A stretch of DNA of 6,116 nucleotides from Anaerolineales bacterium UBA4823 (GTDB taxonomy: Bacteria; Chloroflexota; Anaerolineae; Anaerolineales; UBA4823): NCBI GenBank assembly GCA_002402275.1, contig DHFN01000019.1:1-6116 (forward strand). Reading direction: 5' to 3'. This document shows, piece after piece, positions 1-6,089 of this stretch (within the stretch, counting starts at the first letter, position 1; each line of letters starts with the position of its first letter). Made by a program: the position numbers and the translations under genes. A model generated the notes under the pieces. It saw only the letters and a list, made by a program, of their open reading frames with translations. It was not told where the DNA came from and did no database searches.

Positions 1-531
1 TAAACCCCAGATGTGGGCTAATCGGATATCCCGCTGACAATCTGCAAAGAGACCATCCAGGCGCTCTAGGGTTAAGCGAGTCAGCTTTCCCATCTGCGGG
101 GTAGCTGGAGCATGCAAGGTGAAATCATTGCCCCAAACCGAGACAATCAATGGAAATTCAGGATCGGATGCTGCTGCCACCATTCCTTCATAAGGGATAC
201 GCAGGGCATGGATAATTTGGGGCTGGATTTGGTTAATCCATTTCTGGAATTCAGCAGAGGCGCTTGAGATCCCATAAGGGACGAGGCGCTGACGTAAAGC
301 AGTGCGTATCTGAACGGGCAATAATCGGCGCAATAGATTTAGTTCCTCAGTGTTGGGAGTATTACTGACTGTTAGATAGGGTAGTTTAATCATTTTGAGG
401 GAGGCAAGGGATAAGTGCGGTTGGCAAGGATAGAATGAGGCTAAATGGACTTCATCGCCTTGCTCACAAAAATAGCGTATCCAATTGCTGGCTATCGGGG
501 AACGTCCATCTGCTAAAAATACAATTTTCAT
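1..531 (-). CDS. Glycosyltransferase, GT4-like, N-terminal part (cut by the window edge)
   Basis: The frame is open from an ATG at 531 to the left edge without a stop, giving 177 codons of a protein that continues outside. It begins MKIVFLADGRSP, a typical first beta strand and loop of a GT-B fold acceptor domain, followed by a helix (about residues 14-24) and a second strand (EVHLASF, 27-33). Later come the IIHALRIPYEGM stretch (107-117) and IVSVWGNDF (129-137). Both resemble the strands and loops of GT4 N-terminal domains, where a 'VWGSD'-like loop is common. The C-terminal domain with the nucleotide-sugar site is not in the window, so donor and acceptor cannot be judged. It is transcribed away from the cyclophilin gene, with 119 nt between the two start codons. 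No good Shine-Dalgarno sequence precedes the start. The family call is fairly sure; the specific role is unknown. Confidence 0.82.
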   Translation of the reverse strand, partial: MKIVFLADGRSPIASNWIRYFCEQGDEVHLASFYPCQPHLSLASLKMIKLPYLTVSNTPNTEELNLLRRLLPVQIRTALRQRLVPYGISSASAEFQKWINQIQPQIIHALRIPYEGMVAAASDPEFPLIVSVWGNDFTLHAPATPQMGKLTRLTLERLDGLFADCQRDIRLAHIWGL

Positions 532-537
532 AATTTA

Positions 538-566
538 AGGTTACATCTATTTTGTAAACTTGGCAA
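538..566 (-). promoter_or_regulatory. Candidate promoter for the left-edge glycosyltransferase
   Basis: Read on the minus strand, TTGCCA (561-566, 5 of 6 matches to the sigma-70 -35 consensus) is followed after 17 nt by TAACCT (538-543, 3 of 6 matches to -10). The -10 element ends 6 nt before the ATG, so a start of transcription at or next to the A of the ATG would give a leaderless mRNA. The -10 match is weak; this is a tentative call. Confidence 0.25.
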
Positions 567-597
567 TGGTTAACTATTTTTGCTGTAAGTGGTTTTT

Positions 598-627
598 TTG
601 ATTGAGGTAGAGTAAAATCAGGATAAT
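598..627 (+). promoter_or_regulatory. Candidate sigma-70-type promoter for the cyclophilin gene
   Basis: TTGATT (598-603) and GATAAT (622-627) are separated by 18 nt, and the -10 element matches the consensus at 5 of 6 positions. Transcription would begin near 634, directly in front of the Shine-Dalgarno sequence at 635-641, giving a very short leader. TAAAAT at 613-618 is an alternative -10 element but has no matching -35 at the right distance. Confidence 0.4.
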
Positions 628-634
628 AATATGT

Positions 635-641
635 AGAAAGG
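635..641 (+). promoter_or_regulatory. Ribosome binding site that decides the cyclophilin start
   Basis: AGAAAGG lies 9 nt before the ATG at 651, a normal distance. The in-frame ATG at 642 directly abuts this site and could not use it. The site therefore supports a start at 651. Confidence 0.65.
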
Positions 642-650
642 ATGTTAATA

Positions 651-1136
651 ATGGCAAATTTACAATGGAACAAGCCGCCTCAAATGACAATTGCTACAGA
701 CAAAGTCATTCATGCTGTCATTCAAACGGAAAAGGGAGATATCGAATTGGAGCTTTATCCCCAACATGCCCCTTTTACGGTAAATAATTTTGTGTTTCTT
801 GTTCAGAATGGTTTCTACGATGGCGTAATCTTTCATCGGGTTGTGAGTAATTTTGTGATTCAAGGGGGTGACCCAACTGGAACAGGTCGGGGTGGTCCTG
901 GGTACAAGTTCGCCGATGAAGTAAAAGACAATCCCCTTACCCATGAGAAGGGAGTGATATCCATGGCAAATGCTGGTCCAAATACCAATGGGAGTCAATT
1001 TTTCATCACTCATTCTCCACAACCTCACCTAAATGGGAAACATACAGTGTTCGGGAAGGTTAGCAAAGGGCAAGATGTAGTCGATGCAATTCAGCAGGGA
1101 GATGTCATGACCAAAGTGGTCATCCTAAATGAATAA
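651..1136 (+). CDS. Cyclophilin-type peptidyl-prolyl cis-trans isomerase
   Basis: This 161-residue single-domain cyclophilin would catalyse cis-trans isomerisation of Xaa-Pro bonds. There is no signal peptide or membrane segment, so it should act in the cytoplasm. Family motifs appear in order: APFTVNNFVFL (40-50), the FHRV loop with the catalytic arginine (R63), F68 and Q71 of FVIQGGDP, GTGRGGPGY (77-85), MANAGPNTNGSQFFIT (105-120) and HLNGKHTVFGKV (126-137). All main active-site residues seem present. The position of the cyclosporin-contacting tryptophan of human cyclophilin A is histidine (H126), as in many bacterial members, which usually means weak drug binding. The start at 651 was chosen over 642 because of the Shine-Dalgarno spacing. 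It is the only plus-strand gene here, placed between glycosyltransferase genes and convergent with the large minus-strand run, so a link to polysaccharide synthesis is not implied. The N-terminal QWNKPPQM leader resembles Chloroflexota cyclophilins as I recall them. Confidence 0.96.
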   Translation: MANLQWNKPPQMTIATDKVIHAVIQTEKGDIELELYPQHAPFTVNNFVFLVQNGFYDGVIFHRVVSNFVIQGGDPTGTGRGGPGYKFADEVKDNPLTHEKGVISMANAGPNTNGSQFFITHSPQPHLNGKHTVFGKVSKGQDVVDAIQQGDVMTKVVILNE

Positions 1137-1164
1137 ATAATGCATTCGAGATGTGGGGTCAGCC

Positions 1165-1215
1165 AGCTTGCCTGCGGTTTTGCTGAAGCAAGCTTCAGCA
1201 CTCCAAATCTGGAGT
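1165..1215. repeat. Tandem hairpins after the cyclophilin gene (possible intergenic repeat element)
   Basis: Two adjacent perfect inverted repeats are visible. GCTGAAG (1182-1188) and CTTCAGC (1193-1199) form a 7-bp stem with a 4-nt loop, and ACTCCA (1200-1205) and TGGAGT (1210-1215) form a 6-bp stem with a 4-nt loop. A third, competing pairing joins AGCTTGC (1165-1171) to GCAAGCT (1188-1194). There is no T tract, so this is not a classic intrinsic terminator. On the minus strand the order GGAGT, GCTGAAGC, CTTGCTTCAGC, GCAGGC resembles dispersed intergenic repeats that I remember from Chloroflexota and other phyla; that comparison is from memory. Confidence 0.5.
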
Positions 1216-1266
1216 CAGCAAGGTTGATAGCAAGCAAAATTGGCATCTTGAGGTGAAGGTGATCTT

Positions 1267-1361
1267 GTAAGGGCGGGTTTGACTAAAATAACGGTCAAGA
1301 TTGATAGTTATCATAGCTGACATTTTGAGACATTGATAACGCCAGACAAACCCGCCCCTAC
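1267..1361. repeat. Palindromic element with 15-bp terminal inverted repeats (MITE- or REP-like)
   Basis: The arms are GTAAGGGCGGGTTTG (1267-1281) and CAAACCCGCCCCTAC (1347-1361). They are inverted copies with one mismatch in 15. Inside, GTTATCA (1307-1313) and TGATAAC (1334-1340) form a second perfect 7-bp pairing, so the 95-nt segment can fold into a nested stem-loop. It is too short to encode a protein and I see no clear target-site duplication. It sits between convergent genes, where it could also end or stabilise both transcripts. GTAGGGGCGGGTTTG-type ends are, as I recall, common in intergenic palindromes of Chloroflexota and cyanobacteria. Confidence 0.6.
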
Positions 1362-1386
1362 GCGAGCACTTCAAGGAACAATTTGA

Positions 1387-2511
1387 TTATATAATTCCAG
1401 TCAGGATCTTGATTTTCTCTATGGCTGCAATAAAGGTCTCAGCCATGTTCTCTACATTTACTTCCTCAGCCACGATTCGATAGGATTCTAAGCCCATCTG
1501 GCGCAGACGACGAATGTCACTGAGCGCTTGATGAAGTGCATTTTGTAAAGCATTTAGATCATCAGACGGAATTACCCAACCATTCTTTGAGTTGACCAGG
1601 TCTTCTTGGGTTCCATCTCCCTCTGCTACAATTACCGGTAAGGCATAAGCCATAGCTTGTTGAACAGCTAAACCGCCACTTCCGGGTAACACGAACAGGT
1701 CTGCTTGCTTGAAAGTTTGGTCTAATGCCTCACCACGTTGATCTCCTAAAAAAAGAGTGCTTGGAAAGATCTCTAAGGCTATCCTTTCCAAATCCTGGCG
1801 GGCGGGTCCATCACCGACGATCATTAATAGTGGCTTCATTTCTTTAGGAAGGGCAGCGCAAGCTCGAATGAGCAAATCAACTCGTTTTCGCTGCTGTAAC
1901 CTACCCACAAACAGAACCTGGAATTGGTTGGTAACTGGCAGGGGGCGATGATAAGGAGGTGCAGAGGGTTTCGGTAAAGCTGCATTCACCGCTACAAATA
2001 CACGCTCTTTTGGGATTCCTAAGCCACAATATTGATCTGCTCCACGCTGGCTGTAAGCGATTATGCCATCCAGGTTGTTCAGATATGCCAGTCTTTCTCG
2101 GCGGCGCAATTGAGAAAATGCACCTTCTAAAACTGGTGCGCCTAACCCCCAGCCTAAGACAATTCCACCCCGCTTATGCACTTTTTGGATTGCCTTCCGA
2201 TTGGATAACAGGCGGGGATTCGCTTCAACGATCAGAGCTTGGGGCCGCCAACAATTCAACCATGAAGAAAGATCTTTCTGCCAACATAGGAATAAGGGAT
2301 GATTGGGATTATAAAGATGGAAGTTTTTCCCCCAGAAGAGCTGGACACCTCTTAACTCACTTAAAGGTTTAATTCCTTCTTGGGGAAGTGGTTTACCACC
2401 GAAGACAGCTAGCCCCCGTGGAGCATGTTGCCCTAATGTCTCAAAAAAAACTGCGCGGTAATCGGGTAAAACCCGCTGTTGGATACCTAATCGGATGCTG
2501 AGTTCGCTCAT
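1387..2511 (-). CDS. GT4-family glycosyltransferase with a degenerate E-x7-E motif
   Basis: This 374-residue protein has GT-B fold architecture and would transfer a sugar from a nucleotide donor to a glycan acceptor. The N-terminal half holds the acceptor domain, including the GGIVLGWGLGAP stretch (115-126). The C-terminal GT4 domain begins at about 197 with VLFVGRLQQRKRVDLLIRA (199-217), then IVGDGP (231-236), FLGDQRGEALDQTFKQADLF (254-273) and LPGSGGLAVQQAMAYALPVI (275-294). In most GT4 enzymes the last motif carries two glutamates eight residues apart. Here those positions read G277 and Q285, which is unusual and may mark a distinct subfamily. No signal peptide or membrane segment is evident. 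The ATG overlaps the stop of the methyltransferase gene by 4 nt (ATGA), which suggests translational coupling. The gene is last in the run, followed by the palindromic element. Family is clear; sugar specificity cannot be read from the sequence. Confidence 0.92.
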   Translation of the reverse strand: MSELSIRLGIQQRVLPDYRAVFFETLGQHAPRGLAVFGGKPLPQEGIKPLSELRGVQLFWGKNFHLYNPNHPLFLCWQKDLSSWLNCWRPQALIVEANPRLLSNRKAIQKVHKRGGIVLGWGLGAPVLEGAFSQLRRRERLAYLNNLDGIIAYSQRGADQYCGLGIPKERVFVAVNAALPKPSAPPYHRPLPVTNQFQVLFVGRLQQRKRVDLLIRACAALPKEMKPLLMIVGDGPARQDLERIALEIFPSTLFLGDQRGEALDQTFKQADLFVLPGSGGLAVQQAMAYALPVIVAEGDGTQEDLVNSKNGWVIPSDDLNALQNALHQALSDIRRLRQMGLESYRIVAEEVNVENMAETFIAAIEKIKILTGII

Positions 2512-3386
2512 TTCAAGCCATGCCTCTCAAAGTGAGGGGGAAAAGCCACTAGGTAGGATTTCCAATCTAATTGGTCCAGTGACATAACTGGCGGATAACC
2601 TTTGCCCATTTGAGTCATTGTATAATTTGCAGCTCGAAAAATTTGCCAGGCTACTTGGGCTGATTCTTTTCCATGTAATTCCAGGAAGACAAAGGGTTGA
2701 ATTTCGAGTAACAATTGTTTCATCCCAGCTAAGGCTAAAACCTCGCCTCCTTCAATATCCATTTTAATGACATTCATGATAGGATGACCCTGTTTAAAGA
2801 CAAAATCGTCCAGGGATACGGCGGGAATAGGAAAGCGGGTTGAATAAGTGATACCCTCACGCCCGGCTGAGCCAGCTACTTTGCCCATATCATCCGATGG
2901 TCCGCTCCAGAATTCCACCTGTTTTGTTTCGTCAATTACTGCCATAGGGTATATCTCAACCCTTTCGTCTAGATGGTTTAATTCCATGTTCAGTTTTAAA
3001 CGTTCGACATTAGGAGGGAGGGGTTCGAAAGCCAATACTTGTCCGCTGCTCCCCACCCTGCGAGCCAGCATCAAGGTTATGTAACCAACGTTGGCGCCGA
3101 TATCATAAGCGGTCATGCCGGGTTTAACCCAATCTCGTATAGCATCTTGTAAATTGGGTTCATAAGTTCCTAACCAGTAATCCTTCTCTTGCTGTAAATC
3201 TAGGGACATCTGATAACCTTGCAATAAGCCGGCACTGATCTCAACCTGGCTGAGTCCATAAGGAAGGATTTTGTTCAAGGTTTGGCGGACGCTATTAGCC
3301 AGCCACGGAATCCGGTAAATTGAACGTTTAATTGACATGGGAAATAAACTAAAAAAAAAGGTTAACAAACGTTCCATGGATGCCAT
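2508..3386 (-). CDS. FkbM-family SAM-dependent methyltransferase
   Basis: The 292-residue protein carries a class I methyltransferase fold of the FkbM type. SAM-binding motif I is YDIGANVGYITLMLA (94-108). The acidic end of strand 2 is AFEPLPPNVERLKLN (119-133), and VIKMDIEGGEVLALAGM (206-222) is the hallmark FkbM DIEG segment. PFVFLELHG (231-239) is a further conserved strand. FkbM enzymes mostly O-methylate hydroxyl groups. In a polysaccharide locus, capping or decoration of a sugar is the likely role, but the acceptor is unknown. Residues 1-45 are basic and hydrophobic (LLTFFFSLFP at 7-16), which could favour membrane association, though I do not call a signal peptide. No Shine-Dalgarno sequence precedes either ATG 3386 or the in-frame ATG at 3377, so the exact start is uncertain. 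A candidate promoter ends 10 nt upstream. Its stop overlaps the next glycosyltransferase start. Confidence 0.93.
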   Translation of the reverse strand: MASMERLLTFFFSLFPMSIKRSIYRIPWLANSVRQTLNKILPYGLSQVEISAGLLQGYQMSLDLQQEKDYWLGTYEPNLQDAIRDWVKPGMTAYDIGANVGYITLMLARRVGSSGQVLAFEPLPPNVERLKLNMELNHLDERVEIYPMAVIDETKQVEFWSGPSDDMGKVAGSAGREGITYSTRFPIPAVSLDDFVFKQGHPIMNVIKMDIEGGEVLALAGMKQLLLEIQPFVFLELHGKESAQVAWQIFRAANYTMTQMGKGYPPVMSLDQLDWKSYLVAFPPHFERHGLK

Positions 3387-3396
3387 ACTTATATTA

Positions 3397-3425
3397 ATTT
3401 TATATTGAAATTAGCATCGCTGCAA
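3397..3425 (-). promoter_or_regulatory. Candidate internal promoter ahead of the methyltransferase gene
   Basis: In the 71-nt, strongly AT-rich gap between the two gene pairs, the minus strand reads TTGCAG (3420-3425), 17 nt, then TAAAAT (3397-3402). The -10 matches consensus at 5 of 6 positions and the spacing is ideal; the -35 is weaker. The -10 element ends only 10 nt before the ATG at 3386, leaving no room for a ribosome binding site. The methyltransferase and last glycosyltransferase could be transcribed from here as well as by read-through from wecB. Confidence 0.4.
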
Positions 3426-3457
3426 AGAATTTTATCTTTTCGAATAAAGAATTTAAA

Positions 3458-4507
3458 TTAACTCATCAACTCAAGATATCGATCAACCATTGTTTCGACA
3501 TCAAATACCTCTTCGGCGCGTTGGCGAGCTGCCCGTCGAAATCGCGCTTGATCCTGAGCCATTTCGATGCCTGCATTTATTAAGTTCGTTCCATCTGGTT
3601 CATCCAAGCGCCAGGGATTACCTCCGTAAGGGACAATCCGACCTGCATCTCCCTTAACAATCTCTGCCATTGCACCGGTGTCATAAGCCAGAACCGGCAA
3701 ACCGCAGGCTAATGCCTCTATTACTGCATTAGGGCAAGCTGGGTTGATATCTGCAGAATATAGCAAATGAGCTGATCGATCCAGCTCAGGAATTTTCTCT
3801 GCCGGAATTATGCCATGCCAGATGATCGGAATTTTGCAATGAGACTGCCAATATTGCTGAGTTCGGCCATCCACTTTTCCCACGATCATTAATTCTACAC
3901 CCTGTGGAAAAAGATGTTCAAAAGGGGTAATAGATTTTTGTAACCCTTCCACTAGTTGAATCGCCTGGTTTAATCCCCATTCATAACCACCTAACAAGCT
4001 GCCTTCCACTAACAAAATCCGCAGCCGATTAACTGGACGGGAATGGTTACCTTGTGGTGAATAGGTTTCTAGATTTACCCCGTTATAAATCACTTGGTAA
4101 GGGGTTTTTATGATTCCGGCTTGCTTATTCCACCAGCTTTGGACGAAATGGCTTTGATAAACTAGTTTGGTTGCTAGATGATTACGGATAAACTTCAGCA
4201 CCCAGTTTCCATATTCTGATCGAAGATAGTGGTGAAGTTTATCTCTATTTTCGAGGGATGAGGATTTTAGGCGATGCAGCCAATTCATCCCGTCTAATCG
4301 CTGGATGATAGGAATACCTTTTTTTCTAACCTGCCATAATTGGAATAGTTGGCGGGTTCCGCCAATGACTAGCACTGCTTGGTAAGGATGATCGGATAAA
4401 TCCTGACATATATCCACACCACGTTTTTGCAACCCCAAGATCAGCCGCCCTTTGAAAGATACCATTCCACCAACACCACTTACCTGAGGTACGATACATA
4501 CTCTCAT
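3458..4507 (-). CDS. GT4-family glycosyltransferase
   Basis: This is a 349-residue GT-B enzyme. It opens with MRVCIVPQVSGVGGMVSFKG, where the glycine-rich loop (11-14) is typical of the N-terminal domain, and continues with IIQRLDGMNWLHR (67-79). YQVIYNGVNLETYSP (137-151) marks the linker into the donor domain. That domain contains ILLVEGSLLGGYEWGL (164-179), LMIVGKVDG (206-214), IIWHGIIPAEKIPEL (228-242) and INPACPNAVIEALACGLPVL (254-273). The second glutamate of the E-x7-E motif is kept (E264), while the first position sits in a PACPN context, as in a common GT4 subgroup. I start it at 4507 rather than the ATG at 4546. The shorter form begins exactly at the canonical first strand and overlaps the acyltransferase stop by 4 nt (ATGA), while the 13 extra residues of the longer form look non-native. 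It is probably co-transcribed with wecB and the acyltransferase. Substrate is unknown. Confidence 0.93.
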   Translation of the reverse strand: MRVCIVPQVSGVGGMVSFKGRLILGLQKRGVDICQDLSDHPYQAVLVIGGTRQLFQLWQVRKKGIPIIQRLDGMNWLHRLKSSSLENRDKLHHYLRSEYGNWVLKFIRNHLATKLVYQSHFVQSWWNKQAGIIKTPYQVIYNGVNLETYSPQGNHSRPVNRLRILLVEGSLLGGYEWGLNQAIQLVEGLQKSITPFEHLFPQGVELMIVGKVDGRTQQYWQSHCKIPIIWHGIIPAEKIPELDRSAHLLYSADINPACPNAVIEALACGLPVLAYDTGAMAEIVKGDAGRIVPYGGNPWRLDEPDGTNLINAGIEMAQDQARFRRAARQRAEEVFDVETMVDRYLELMS

Positions 4508-4944
4508 GGACGTTTTCCGATTAGACGAGCTGGGATGCCAGCCCAAATTTCCTCTTCACCGGTTGATTCTAGCAGCACTGCATTAGCTCCCACCACCGTC
4601 CCGCGCCCGACTCGTAAGACCCCTTCTTTGCATAATATTTTTGCACCCGGTGAAAGAATGACATCGTCTTCGATGACTATGCCCTCAAAAAGTGATTGGT
4701 TGGACGGGCGATAAATATCTGCCCTGCCAGTCCCTACTCCGGGATAAATCTTGACTCGGTTACCAATAGTGGTCTTTGAATGGATGACTACTCCAAAACC
4801 ACCATGGGCTAGTTCAAAATCTTTGCCAATCGGTACTCTACGGGGGATCTCAATTCCTCGTAATTTCAGGCAATAATAAGCCAGAGCACCAATTAAGGGT
4901 AATTTACGGACATAAACCAGGCGGGTGTAAAAATCCTGTGCCAT
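4504..4944 (-). CDS. Left-handed beta-helix (hexapeptide-repeat) acyltransferase, serine-acetyltransferase-like
   Basis: The 146-residue protein begins with a short helical part (FYTRLVYVRKLPLIGALAYY, 5-24) and then shows hexapeptide repeats: IEIPRRVPIGKDFELAHG (31-48), VVIHSKTTIGNRVKI (52-66), GIVIEDDVILSPGAKIL (88-104) and LRVGRGTVVGANAVLL (110-125). It closes with WAGIPARLIG (134-143), the usual end of this fold. H47 in the AHGGFGVVI stretch lies where serine acetyltransferases carry their catalytic histidine. Such proteins form trimers and use acetyl-CoA. Within a polysaccharide locus, O- or N-acetylation of a sugar is more likely than cysteine synthesis. The start at 4944 is preferred to 5001: it lies 1 nt after the wecB stop, fits the usual N terminus of the family, and avoids a 56-nt overlap. 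No clear Shine-Dalgarno sequence precedes either start, so coupling to wecB translation is likely. Confidence 0.88.
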   Translation of the reverse strand: MAQDFYTRLVYVRKLPLIGALAYYCLKLRGIEIPRRVPIGKDFELAHGGFGVVIHSKTTIGNRVKIYPGVGTGRADIYRPSNQSLFEGIVIEDDVILSPGAKILCKEGVLRVGRGTVVGANAVLLESTGEEEIWAGIPARLIGKRP

Positions 4945-4945
4945 A

Positions 4946-6076
4946 TTAAGAGTTTTCGATAAGGGCTTTGACGATCCTTTGGGCAGCTTTTCCATCACCA
5001 TAAGGATTGACTGCTTGTGCCATTTCTTGATAGACTTGCGAATTATCTAATAAACGGCGTGCTTCATTAAGGATGACAGCGCGATCGGTACCGATTAGAC
5101 GAACGGTGCCCGCTTGTACCCCTTCCGGTCTTTCTGTTACATTTCGCAGAACCAATACTGGGATTCCAAAGCCAGGTGCCTCTTCTTGCAACCCTCCCGA
5201 ATCAGTAAGAATCAATGTTGCTCGCTTCATTATATGAACAAACGGTAGGTAATCCAAGGGCGGCTGGAGCGATATGTTAGGGATATTTCCTAACAGACGA
5301 TTTACTGGTTCTTGAACATTTGGATTGAGATGCACTGGATAGACAATCCGTACCGATTCGCCATAGACCTCAGCTAAATCCTTTAATGCCTGACAGATAT
5401 TTTCGAGAGGTTCCCCAAAATTTTCACGCCGATGAGCTGTGACTAGGATCAGCCTTACTGGGTTATTACTGGATGAGGGATTTAATCCAATATCCAAGAG
5501 GGTTTGGTTGACTTCTGCAGTTGGTGGAATGGCAGCAACATATCGTAAGGCATCAATGACAGGATTTCCAGTAACGATGATTCGATGGGAAGGAATGTTC
5601 TCACGGAGTAAATTTTGTTTTGCCCATTCCGTGGGGGCAAAATGGAGGTCAGCCACAATACCCGCGATCGTCCGGTTGATTTCTTCTGGAAATGGCTGCC
5701 ATTTGTCTCCACTGCGTAAACCTGCTTCAACATGCCCAACTTTAATTTGATGATAATAGGCAAGGATGGCTGCAGCCATCACGGTGGTCGTATCCCCTTG
5801 GATTAAGACCCAATCGGGCTTTAATTGGCTGAGGACTGGATCGAGATTGGTGAAAATTTCAGCCGTCAGAGCAGCTAGGCTTTGATTAGGCTGCATAAGA
5901 TTTAAATCAACATCGGGTTTTATTTGAAAGAGATTCAGCACTTGGTCGAGCATCTGACGATGTTGAGCTGTAACGCACACAAGGGAATCAATTTCAGGAT
6001 GACGAGCTAGCTCCATGATAACTGGTGCCATCTTCACCGCTTCTGGTCGAGTTCCGAAAATTGAAAGGACGCGCAT
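4946..6076 (-). CDS. wecB: UDP-N-acetylglucosamine 2-epimerase (non-hydrolysing)
   Basis: The 376-residue enzyme interconverts UDP-GlcNAc and UDP-ManNAc in the cytoplasm, supplying ManNAc (or its oxidised form) for surface glycans. Its length matches the family. Expected residues are all visible: R10 and K15 in GTRPEAVKMAPV, D95 in LIQGDTTTVMA, E117 in GHVEAGLRS, E131 in PFPEEINRT, H215 in VTAHRRENFG, YPVHLNPNV (246-254), S293 and the acidic pair 298-299 in TDSGGLQEEAP, and RNVTERPEG (311-319). The intact set argues for an active epimerase rather than the hydrolysing type. It is the first complete gene of the minus-strand run and the acyltransferase follows after 1 nt. No wecC-like dehydrogenase is in the window, so it cannot be said whether ManNAc or ManNAcA is used. 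The start is fixed by the canonical MRVLSIFGTRPE N terminus, although no Shine-Dalgarno sequence lies at normal distance. Confidence 0.97.
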   Translation of the reverse strand: MRVLSIFGTRPEAVKMAPVIMELARHPEIDSLVCVTAQHRQMLDQVLNLFQIKPDVDLNLMQPNQSLAALTAEIFTNLDPVLSQLKPDWVLIQGDTTTVMAAAILAYYHQIKVGHVEAGLRSGDKWQPFPEEINRTIAGIVADLHFAPTEWAKQNLLRENIPSHRIIVTGNPVIDALRYVAAIPPTAEVNQTLLDIGLNPSSSNNPVRLILVTAHRRENFGEPLENICQALKDLAEVYGESVRIVYPVHLNPNVQEPVNRLLGNIPNISLQPPLDYLPFVHIMKRATLILTDSGGLQEEAPGFGIPVLVLRNVTERPEGVQAGTVRLIGTDRAVILNEARRLLDNSQVYQEMAQAVNPYGDGKAAQRIVKALIENS

Positions 6077-6083
6077 AAAGATT

Positions 6084-6089
6084 ATTATA
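6084..6089 (-). promoter_or_regulatory. Consensus -10 hexamer immediately upstream of wecB
   Basis: The minus strand reads a perfect TATAAT at 6089-6084, leaving 7 nt to the ATG at 6076. No convincing -35 is found at 16-18 nt; that zone is G-rich. If used, transcription would begin at or next to the start codon, giving a leaderless wecB message and placing a promoter at the head of the run. A chance AT-rich match cannot be excluded. Confidence 0.3.

Noticed and set aside
642..650. A start at ATG 642 for the cyclophilin, three residues longer.
   Set aside because: That ATG directly abuts the AGAAAGG site, leaving no spacing, whereas ATG 651 is 9 nt away.
464..673. Minus-strand open frame of 69 codons across the divergent intergenic region.
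   Set aside because: It overlaps the starts of both real genes and the candidate promoters, and encodes no recognisable motif.
660..1028. Minus-strand open frame of 122 codons inside the cyclophilin gene.
   Set aside because: It is antisense to a fully conserved cyclophilin, and its translation shows no recognisable domain.
1137..1386. Classic intrinsic terminators for the cyclophilin or the minus-strand run.
   Set aside because: Hairpins are present but none is followed by a T tract in either direction, so I describe them only as repeats.
1959..2372. Plus-strand open frame of 137 codons opposite the GT4 gene at 1387-2511.
   Set aside because: It is a shadow of the glycosyltransferase on the other strand; it has no family motifs or ribosome binding site.
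4508..4546. A 13-residue longer N terminus for the GT4 gene ending at 3458, starting at the ATG at 4546.
   Set aside because: The extra residues are not part of a GT4 N-terminal strand and would raise the overlap with the acyltransferase gene to 43 nt. The ATG at 4507 gives the typical MRVCIVPQ start and a 4-nt ATGA overlap.
4945..5001. A 19-residue longer N terminus for the beta-helix acyltransferase, starting at 5001.
   Set aside because: It would overlap the wecB coding end by 56 nt, has no ribosome binding site, and the added residues are merely another frame of the wecB 3' end.
5081..5670. Two GCGATCG heptamers (5081-5087 and 5664-5670) that could suggest cyanobacterial HIP1 sites.
   Set aside because: Neither is the full GCGATCGC octamer, and two partial matches in 6 kb do not support a cyanobacterial origin.
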